Of a DNA stretch of 64,000 nucleotides, positions 44,801-56,300 are shown piece after piece. Under the pieces are notes generated by a model, which was given only the letters and a program-made list of their open reading frames with translations, did not search any database and was not told where the DNA came from. Each line of letters starts with the position of its first letter. Position 1 is the first letter of the stretch. A program made the translations under genes and the position numbers. Source of the stretch: Hoplostethus atlanticus (taxonomy: Eukaryota > Chordata > Actinopteri > Trachichthyiformes > Trachichthyidae); assembly GCA_034670405.1 (NCBI GenBank), contig JAXDDX010000046.1:496001-560000 (forward strand). The letters run 5' to 3'.

Positions 44801-47800
44801 GTGGGATAATGACACATAATTTAATTAATATTGACTGCTAGACTGAACAGATTAAGGTAAAATCCTGTAGTCCCTGTGCAAAAAAGGCCCTGATTTTTTT
44901 TCTCCCCCTCAGTGTACATGCAGGCGTCTACAGCTGTCTGTGCTCTAGATGCTGAGTTTGTCAGCCAGAGATAGACAGAACCTGACTGAAGCCGCCACCT
45001 TCAGCAACCTTTGCCTTGCGCTAGGCAAGTCGGCTCAAATACTTGCCCAGAGTAAAATTATAACTTGTGTATTTCTATAGCCTCTTAGAATAGATGCGCT
45101 GGGTTGTCTAGATGCCGCCATGCAAGTCGGCGTGTTAAATCAAAGTGCCATCCCTCATCATGGTCTCCAAATAAACACACTCTGGACCTCACTGACCCCT
45201 GCTGTTCACAAGCGGAGAGGGGACATGGAGGCTTTTAAAGTGATAATTGTATATAAATAAATGTCTCTTTTGCTATTGATATTCAGTTTTATTCTTGTCA
45301 TGGTGGAAAACCCGTCTGAAACAACATTTAGAGAACGGGACACTGAAACTCTCCATTAAACCAATGGGACACTTTTAGTTTTAGCAGCTCTTAAAGGCAC
45401 CCTACCTATTCAGTGGTTGGGGAAAGTCTGGGATACTTTCCTCCCTTTAAGTGAAGAATGAATTTACAATGAATACGATTGCTGAAGAAAATAAAACTGA
45501 ATTGCAGATATAGACTGTTTATAGAAGTTGTAGCTGTAGTCTGGGAGGAACCTCCATCATACCAGTGGTGGACCACATGATAGAAGAAGCCAATATCAGT
45601 CTAACCTTATTATTGATATGTACCCACCACATTCCCTTCCCCCCCTGCGTTCCCTGTTTCTTTCCAGAGGAACAGTGCCGGCTCAGAGAACCCCAGCGAC
45701 GTCTTCCGCTTCCTGGTGGAGGAGCGTGTGCAGTGCTGCCAGTCGCGCCAGGTGCGATACGCTCAGCGGGTGGACTACCTCATCCAGCTGCCAGCCCCCA
45801 TTGAGGCCGCCACCAATCGAGGTAAAGGAGCCCCCTCCTACCTGCCACGGTAGGAAGCCACAGCTGCCGTTGGGCCCGGTAACAGATGGCATCAGCTTGG
45901 CTCAGGTGGCATCAAATCCACGAGAATCAGCAGGTCCTCGTCTGAAAGGGCATGGAGGATCCTGCGGTGTTGAATTGATAGATGTGTTTTCGGGGGATTT
46001 GACCGCATATGACTTTTTAATGATGGGCAAATTTTTAGTCGACTCAATGAGATCTACGTTTAGTATTAGTTGAAAAATGGCAGTATTTAAAGGTGCTACA
46101 TGTTTTTAAACATCAATATACCATTGTCAAATATGGTATGATGATGATTACCATGAACAAATAGATATGGATGACTCCCACTCATCCGCCCTCTCCCTCT
46201 GTGGCATTGCTCCATGTATGTTTGTTTTCACTTTACTGAAGAGGAAAAACATGTGGTAAGGGATTTTTCCATAAGCGTTTCACTCGTTCCACCATCTGCC
46301 AGAGACTCTGAAAGCTGTAGCTCTGTTTGTGCTGGAAGAACAGCGCCCTCGTCCTGTTTTGTGCTGTAAAGCAACAATGTAAGATACGGTATAGAGGCCG
46401 GCGGAGGCTGACGATCTTCTCGGTGATGGTCTCGTTTGTTTACAGTAATTATACAAAAACTTAATGTGGTAATGATTTGTTAAATTGGAAATGCTACATG
46501 TAGCGCCTTTTAATTCTGACGTTGCTGGATGTTACAGAGGGTTGAGGATGTTAAAGTGCAGAGCATAAAGTTTGTGTGTGTGTGGGTTTCTGTCTGCATT
46601 CTCACAGAGGAGCTGCTGGCTTATGAAGCCAAGCGAAGGGATGCAGAGGAGAACATGCGGGCCCCTCCGGAGCCGGTGAGGGCCCGGATCCCTTTCACCG
46701 CCTGCCTGCAGGCCTTCACCGAGCCGGAGAACGTCCCTGATTTCTGGAGCTCAGCACTGCAGGCCAAGTCAGCCGGAGTCAAGTAAGCAAGGGCCGGCAA
46801 GGACTGTTCTACTCCTGCATGTCTTCACATCATCTCACAACTTTAAATTCTAAGCAAAGACCTTTTCAAAAGTTTTCAGTGATGTATTCAGCTTTACTCA
46901 CGTGTAATGTTCTCTGTACATACTGTAGACAAGACTCTTGTTTTTCTTTTCTCTCCAGGACGTCCCGTTTTGCCTCCTTCCCAGAGTATCTGATTATGCA
47001 GATCAAGAAATTCACATTTGGGGTTGACTGGGTGCCAAAGAAACTAGGTAACTGACTGGAAAGCTAAAATCCACAAAACACCAATTCATCTGAATCATTG
47101 TGTCATTGTGTCTGTCACTGGACTGTAGTCATTGTAGGGAATGAAGTAAAAGCATGTGGTCACTCAGTATTGTCAGTGCTGTAAATGTCCAGCAGAGGGC
47201 ACCATCACACTGCAGTTCACAAGGCCCACTGTAGCTGAACACACTGCCCCATGTTGATTTTTATCCACCCCAACTATTGTTTCACCTGCGCTTTTTTGAC
47301 ACACCATGCCTCTCACCCCACCTAAAGTGGAGCAGGAGTTTAACTGATAACAAAGGACACAAAAGGTTGAACAGTTACTAGCGACAAATTGCCAATTTTC
47401 TCACCATATGTCATGGATAATTTTTAAAATGTCACTTACGCAGACCAACTCTGCAACCTGAAGGCACACACAACTCCTAATAAGCAGAGCGACGCCATAG
47501 TACTGACCACATTTAACTCTTCTTTACAAGTAGGTGCCTGAATGGGATGATCACTTTGGTAGCAACTCCGTGGGTCTCTCTTCAGTTAAAAAACTAGTCA
47601 AATTCAGAAGGTGGGTGCTTGGCGTCTGGCCTGACAAATTGGGCAAACCCCCAAACCAAGCCCATTTGTGAGCCTAAAGCTGACTTGAAATATGTCCATG
47701 TGTTCCTCCATAGACTTGGCCATAGATGTTCCAGACTTCCTGGATTTGAACAGGCTGCGGGCTACAGGGCTCCAGGTGGGTGAGGAGGAGCTGCCAGACC

Positions 47801-50800
47801 TCTTGCCTCCCATCGTATTACCTGAAGACACCAGAGGTACAGCACAGGTCCACCTACTGCCAAGTATAAAATGGTTCAATCCTAGGACAAACTAGTGGTA
47901 ATAGTACCCGAAGGCGTCTATGTATATGGATATACTCTTAAAACATGATGCGTCATGCTTTATTTTTTGTTGACATGGCGTTTTGTGCAGGGTTGGCATT
48001 TTCCTCCGCTGCTGGCTGCGTGGTGCCAACATTTTCTCCTGCTTCAGGCTGGGTGCTCGGTTGTTTTCTGATCAAAACCGCTCCATCTGTCTCACCCAGA
48101 ACACACTAGAAAGAATCCCCGGTCAGAGGCGCCCATGAATCACCTACAGCGGCCCACAGGGGACAGTGTTTTCATTCCTGCGTGAATCTTTGACAACTCA
48201 ACAGAAACCAAAAGTGTGAAATGCAAAAACGTACTCCTCACAGGTTTCATGAACTTTCAAGGACATTTTTGCCCCAAGCCCCTTTTTGTCCCCGATAACA
48301 ACACATGTTTCTATTAATACGTGGTGCTTTGAAAAGTAACCCAAACGTGTGCTGTTCCAAACTAGCTAACTAACAATCGTTTCAAGAGTGTAGGACGTGT
48401 TTGTGACAAACGATCCATGAAATTCCATCTAATATGAGTTTTCTCTTAAGGGCTTATTGAATGAATCCCCCCAGGAGAGACGAGCTCAATCAATTACTGG
48501 AAACTTGTTGTGCTGCTGTCTGGCTGAGATTAATAACTTTGAGTCATTAAATGAGATCCCCATGTAATAACACACAGCCCTAGGCGTTGGGAATAACCCA
48601 TTGATTGTACCACCATCCACTACCAAGTGGAATACAAACAGTATTGATGTTACCCTCCGAGGTGTGGCTGCGTATTTTTGTTTGTCTCTTTCCTGCCACC
48701 AAGAGTAGGACTAGTCTCAGCCCTGCCTCTTTGTCTTTCTTGTTTCTCTCTCCTGTCTGTGATCGTAACTCCTACTCCTCCGACTCTCCTCTGTTGCCTC
48801 AGTTCAGCTACATCACATTATCAGTCGTCTCCTTAATATTTTAGCAGGTGCAAAGCACAAAGTGTTCTGTACCGTCTGAAAACCCCGAACATAAAAAAAT
48901 AAATAAAAAAGGGCACCGAGGAGGAGTGCAAAGACACCGCGGCATCTGCAAGCAGTAGAGACACAATGGGTCCTTTCCCAGTATAGCTCAGCCGCCTCTC
49001 AGGACAGGAAACTACTTGAAGTCAGAGTGAAAAAAATGGAAGTTTGAAGATGTTTTTCTGTGTACTCCTAAATATTGTAGCGCCGTACACTGTGTGCTAT
49101 ATCTGCTGTCTCAGACCCCCAAACACACTAAATTAGCTCCGGGGAAAAGTGCAATGTCACTGCTTAAGTGTACTTAGGACTCAGTGCTGCGCCTCACACA
49201 TTAAGAGAGCCCTTTGAGCTGCGACAACCAACAAGACAGCAGAGCGCATCTTCCTCTGTCAGCACAAAACTATTTCAGAGAACTATGTGAATGGATGTGT
49301 GAAAAGATGTGAAGATTTGTGTAGATTTTGTTTTGTGGTGTGTAAATCACGGAGGAGGTGGGACACTCTTCTCTATTGCAGCTCCACTAGCTTTGAACAT
49401 TGAAATGAAAGCGGGTGAGAAAACAGAGAGTATTGTTGTTTTCAATACATTTGCTGATTTATTTATTTCATTTGTATGATGAACTTTGTCAAATTAACGC
49501 CTGTCCCCTGGCCGGTCTCAGCAGTGATTCATCACGCCTTGGTCACGACAAGGCTTCAGTGCTTCCCATTATTTACAGAGCACCGCACAAATGTGTTTTC
49601 CTTTTACGCACGAGTTTGCTGCTCAGAGCGATGGCTTTCATTACTTGGGAGGGAACAAACGTAGTGTGATTGAAACTTGGTGTTGCTGACCTACATTTTG
49701 GAGGATTCTGTCTAGGTTAATATGCTTTTTGTACACATTTCGTTTCACCTTTTCAAAAATGAAAGTATTGCAAAGCACATAAACAACTTATGGTTGTCAA
49801 CTGATCTCATAATAATCACTTACTTTACTTTATGCTCCTCTTCCAGATAACTCCATGAGCTCCATAGACTGTGAGTATAAGTTTTCTCACTTTTCCTATA
49901 CTGTACATAACCCATTTATATAAATTAAAACCATGGAAAAATCTTTTTTTGGGCACCAAGCAGTAGAGACAAACTCTGTGGAGCTAAAGGTCTGACCATG
50001 TTACGTCAGCAGGTGCTGCAGCTGCTCTCACAGCGACTTCCCAAACAAACTTTATTTTCCAGTGTTCTGCTTGTTTTAGCCAGGCTCATTTCTCTCCTTG
50101 ATAAATCATCCCTCAATAAAGAAACCTCCCCAAGGCAGAGTCTTCTCTGGTCCCTTTATTTAACGAGGCCCAAAGAGAGAGCCGCTGCACATCTGATTGG
50201 CTGTTTAAACTGGTGGGTTACCGGCAACGTTGAATCAGCAACTGTATGTTTTAGTTATTGATGTTGGTTTGTCGTGTCCCCAGCTCCAGAAATAGATGAG
50301 GTGGCAGTAATGCAGCTAGCAGAGATGGGCTTCCCGCTGGAGGCCTGTCGGAAGGCGGTCTACTACACAGGCAACATGGGCCCTGAGATGGCCTTCAACT
50401 GGATCATAGCCCACATGGAGGAGCCCGGTAAGGCAGCCTCACTGCATGCATGAGAGCACATGGACAGATAAATGGACTGATAGACACACACATGAACATA
50501 TTTTACATTTTAGGCATTTACTTGACGTTCTCATCTACTTACTATAACTGAGCAAGTAGGGGTGCAGATATCCGTATGTTTACAACAAAGTTGAACATGC
50601 CCAAAATAGAGACACAGTCAATGCAACACGCCGCTGCATACGCATTTGTGTGTACTCACTGCAGCTCTGTATTTTTTCTTTATTTACAAGATACCAGAAA
50701 TAGAGGTAGACAAAAACTACAACAACAACATCAATGGCTGCAGTGAAAAAGTGACAGACGGCCCTCAGATTGCTTTTCCACAAGGACAACCGATTTTGTC

Positions 50801-53331
50801 CACAGAAATCTGACGAAATTCAATTTGTTTTCGCAGCATACTATACTGCCCCCTTTACTCAAGGACACTTTAACAGGACACATGACTGTCTCTAACCACC
50901 ACACACACACACACACACCATATATCTGATTATATAAGCATATAAGTTGTTTGATTACGTGCGTTTACCACACGACAGCATGGGACTGTGTACCGGCTGT
51001 TTTAGTTCGTGTGTTTGAGATTGCATGTATGCAAGTCCATATTTACATGTCTTTGTGTAAGCTTTCAATATTTGTCTGTTTATGTTATGTTATGTTATGT
51101 TATGTTATGTTATGTTATGTTATGTTATGTCTGTGTGTATGACTGGAACAACTTGTGTGTCAGAGCTGACTTCATTTCTCATAGTAGAGCCTCGGCAGCA
51201 GAGATGTTCCCCTGAGGCGGAGTGTGAGTCAGTTAGTCTCCTGGTTAGCTTCTAAAGGTTCCCGTAGCAGAGGGAAATCAGAGCAGCCTCCCTTCCTGCA
51301 AAATGGGCTGTGTTCAGGCTCGATGACATCAGAAAAACAAGCTGAACTTTTATTGTGAAAAGGTCACGCCCCCTTCCACCACCTCCACGCTTCCATTTGG
51401 TCCCATCACTTTCACATGACTAGTATCAGTTCCTGAATATGGCCCATTGTAATACATTTTTAGACCTAAATGTTTCAACAAAATCATTTTTAGAGCTTTT
51501 AAGAGATGCTGCATTTGCAAAGCTGAACTTAGTTCCTGAACTGTAATAACTGCATTTCCGAAGCAGCGCTGTGGAGCCCATTGCTGCTGGATTATACCTT
51601 TTACCGAGCTGTCATTGGGGCATGTTACGCCTGCTACACAAACATCTCTCCGTGTGGCGTAAAAAACAACAGTATTATGTGCAATCAAAAGGACAAAGGA
51701 CTAGGAGTCTGAGATGGAGACGATACTGAGAGATAAGTGGTACCCATTTTCATTTATGCCAGAGGATCGTAATGAAGGTTGTGTTCATGGCCAACAGCAG
51801 AGTGATTACCGTAGCGGTGCCCTTGTACCTGAGTTGGGCTCAATTCACTTAAAAATAATACAACATTTACTTGGAAATTAGAGATCTTCATTCTCAGTAT
51901 TTTTTTATGCACTGTCTATAAGAACCTTTTCATAGCAAATGTTTTCAAATGTTCAAATGTTGAATATAATTTACTTCCTGAATTGATTGAATGGAAGGTC
52001 AATCAAACCCCTCCTGGCTCTGGTCCTTCTGTATGTGTTGTTGCGGAGTACTTGAAAACAACCGGCTTCTCAACTCCAACGATTCAGATTTCCCCCATAA
52101 TATTCAATAACCAACTGTTTCCAAAGTGAGCCCTCCACCATCTCTCCTCCATCCTTACTCCTACCCTTACCAATATTGAAATGCAGGCTTTTGGAATAAA
52201 ACTCTCAGTTTGTTTCAAAATACATTCAGCACCTTTCCTCTGTACAATCTACCTTAAAAGCCTGAAATATTTGGTACTTTCTTTTTTTTTTAATTACTTT
52301 GCCTGAACCTTTATTTAGCTAGGGACCTGGTGTGCTGAACCCGCTCCTTGTCAGCACTGTCCCGCTTCACCTTCCTACATTTCCTACATTCATTCTCAGA
52401 AGCGATCCATTTAAGGACTGTCTGGAGAAATAAGGGATTTGCTCACAGGTTCCCCGGCTGTAGATCTAGTTGTTGAGTGTTGGCTTTCCTTGCACAGGTT
52501 TTATATCTGGTTTGTCTTTTGAATTTCTGCAAATTGCTGTGATACTTTCCTCAGAACTATTATTAGTATAACTTTGATTTCTGGACCACGTAGTTTTTAA
52601 AGTCGTTCAGGGGAGTCGGACCCTTAATGATAAAAAACAACTCTGCCCTCATCATGAAGGCAATAATCATCACTGTCTGAAATGGTTTTCCTCCCACTGT
52701 TGGGAGGTCAGGACTCGGCAGGGTGGAACACTGAATGCCTCCCACCCTCTGGAGCTTTGCACCGACTCTTAAAGGACTGGATTATTGCCCAAATATCTAC
52801 ATCATTCTCACTTGTCCGTTAAGAAAAATGCTTTTAAAAAGGGCTTCAGGTAATTTATGACTTCATCAACCTCTATAAATTCTAACAGCATCGACAGGTC
52901 TCTGGCACAACCCCCACCCCCCTCACACCTCATGTCCCCTTGAATTACAGTGGCCTTAACTTGACACAAACAATAAAGTCACATTTTCACAATAGAGACA
53001 GGTAAGCCAGCCAGTTAGAGCAGAGATCCAAAATAAATGTATTAGATGGAAATCCCAGCACCTGCTCAAGTAATTGTTCAATCCCCTATCAACCCCCCAG
53101 ATTATTGCCATTTTGTGCTGTCGGGGAGTAACAATTTGACTTATTGCCCCTATAACATGTAACACCTGACATAGCAGTGTGAGTCACATGCCAGTGATTG
53201 CTCCTCAGCTGTAAGAGGCCATTTTCTTATCAGTACATTCAAGCATTGATATGTAAAGGCTTATCTAGGAGAAGTAATACAATAGCTTTGTTGTTTTGTA
53301 TTATACTGTAATGTAGGCAGGTATGAGTCAA

Positions 53332-53380
<49 letters not shown>

Positions 53381-56300
53381 CTAAATGGATGTATCTCTGC
53401 AGATGCCCACACTACTAATTACTGGTCTCCTGTTGTGAATAGTCAGTGGATAAAGAGACAGCAACATGCCTGAGGGCGCCTTTACATGAGATGCTGTTTT
53501 CCTCTAAACAGTGCTAGAAAAGCATCCAGGGTGTTTCCCTGCTTGCACATGTATGTGATGGTATGTTTGTCACTTGTATGTAATTTATTAACACGTTTCA
53601 ATTGTAGTTGCTAAATAACATTCCAGTATCCCAAGTCAAAAACTCTCTATTCTCAAGTTTTTTGTAGTCCAAGCTCTTAAAATGACTGATAACTTAATAG
53701 TAACCTATGATGTGTTTTACTTTCATGCCACCTTTCAGTTTGAGTAGCTGCCAGTTTTTTCACATAGTGGATTTCTTGTTTCGGTATGAAACTCTTCAAA
53801 TGTAATCTGCTAGTTGTCAGATTAATAATTACAGATTAGTTTGCTTCTGTGTCAAAATGTTTTGATGCATGGAGGCATTTGACAGCTGAATTGTCACAAA
53901 TCACACCATAGACGTACAGCAGTCAGAGGATGTGGGGCTGTATATTATGGCTATCATGCTGACTCACTTCCAAAACAAAATGATAGAGAGCTATATTATT
54001 ATTTCCTCTCTCTTCCCTCCCTCTCTCCTTCCTCATCTCTCTTTCTCTCCTCTCAGACTTTGCAGAACCTCTTACCCTGCCCTCCATTATTGATCCTGGT
54101 CCGTCCTCCAGTGACAGCCCCACGGGCACCGCCCCGCTGGCCAACTCACCCCCCGAGGAGAGCATCGCCATCCTCACTTCCATGGGTTTCCCCCGCAGTC
54201 ACACCATCCAGGCCCTCAAAGCCACGGTCAGCATTTTGCCTCCTCCCTGTTATGTTTCGTCTCTACCTGCTGATAAATGTGTTTTATTCCATTAGCTGGC
54301 ACTAAGGTGAAAACTCCCAGAAAAGTGACTTTCATTCTGTCTACTGATAATTCGTTTCTATTTGTTGATAAATAGTTAAAGTTAAAACAATCTGCTGTTC
54401 TGAACACCCGGGTTTTGGGTATGTCTTTTCTGGGAAAAATACTCTGCCGCACAGGATGTGATGCATTTTATGTGGGTAGTTAGCATGAGCAGCGATAGCC
54501 ACCATGGCTGAACAGACAAAGAAAAGAGCGCCACCTACAGAAACTCAAACTTCATCAACAGGAAATCCAAAGAAAAAGACGTCACAGTGCTGGACACACT
54601 GTTTAATTGACAGGTGATCTCTGGGAAGTGCAGTGCAGAAACACCACAGCGATGAGCGCTGAGCACCAAAGATGTGGGCCAAATAGAAAAAGAGAATCTC
54701 ACAGATTACCACTTTATTCAATTGCACAGATAATTTGCTAAATCACAGAAGGAAGATAAATTGTTTAAGGTGAGACAAGAGCCATATAAAAACATTGCAC
54801 CTCAAAAGGAAGAAAAAGAACACAACTGTAAAACATGAAACCTATCCTTACAGTCTTCTACTAAATCTATCATTCTCATGAGACCTACTATTTATATTGT
54901 TGACAGTTCATGACGAGGCATGATGCAGGTATGACATGAGATGGCGCTCTAAGGGCAGAGCGAGGGTGACATGATGAACACCAAGCTCTGCCAGTCATAA
55001 ATGGGCTTGGCTGGCCCACTTGTTGGCTGTCTATACTTTAACTTTAATCGGTCCTCCATGTCCTCAGCGATCAGCCATGTCTGCTCTACATGCTGTTTAC
55101 AAATAGTCCCGGCATACAGAGGCCATTGCTGATGCTGCTTTTCAGGTCTAGCAATACGATCTGGGTGGGTTACATGTCAGGCTATTTCATCACATCCTCA
55201 ATCAACACATTTGGAAACGGATATAAAATGTACCATAGTATGAATTATTTATCCACGGTGTATCAAACTGAATGCAGTTGCAGCAAATCCACAGGCTACG
55301 CGTTTTGAAATGGCCCCTTGTTTCAACCTGCCCCATCGGCACAAATAGGCCAGCAGTCCGTCAGTTCTTTACTGAAATAGACATCAGGCTTCCTTGTTTA
55401 TCCTCCAAACTCCCCGCCATACACGATGTTCATAGAGGGGGAAAAAAAGAAACACATATTCCTCATGAGGGGACGGGAGGTGTGAAGCAGCGAGGGTCTA
55501 TTAATAGCCCCGAGTCAGGAGGAGGAAGTGTTCAACCTCAGCGGCCTGATGGGCAGAGACAGGAGAAGCTGGCAGCGTCACTAGCCACCCCAACTCCCTT
55601 CACCTCCCCCTGTGCTCCTCGACAGACATTCTCCATGAATCACACCTCTATTTTGAATTAAATCAAAGAGCTGGGTGGGGAATTTTACCCCCCCCCCCCC
55701 TTTCCATTTTCTTTTTTATCTAAAGATACAACAGAGAGAGGCGAAACAAACTAGAAAAATGAAATGAAAACCTCGTCCCGACTTTTACCCACACATTACC
55801 AAAGTAAAATCAATTGAAGCTTTTTATTTTTCAATGACTAAACCTTTCTGATCATTGACATATACCTAAAATCTGCAAATTAAATTTAAAATTGTCATCC
55901 ATTCTGTAATTTGTCATTTGTTGAATGGGTTGTGTTTTTGAAGTTAACTTTGAAATGATGTTGCCAACGTTTGCGGTGCCTTCCGCTCCTCTTTCAGAAC
56001 AACAACCTTGAACGAGCGCTGGACTGGATCTTCACCCACCCGGAGGAAGAGGAGAGCGACGCCCTCTCAGACATGGCCGACACAGAGCCCAACAACAACA
56101 CTTTCTCCAACGCCAACTCACACAGCGACTCTACGCTGTCCCCAGACCGGGACACGCTGGGCCCGCGGATCAAAGACGGACCGGGACGTGAGTGGCTCTG
56201 CATGGCTCTGATTGTACTGATTGCAGCTGCTCTGTCTGTCTGTACTTTATTTATTTATTATTAACCTTTACCTCACCTTTAAAGGTGCTTTAAGTAGTCC

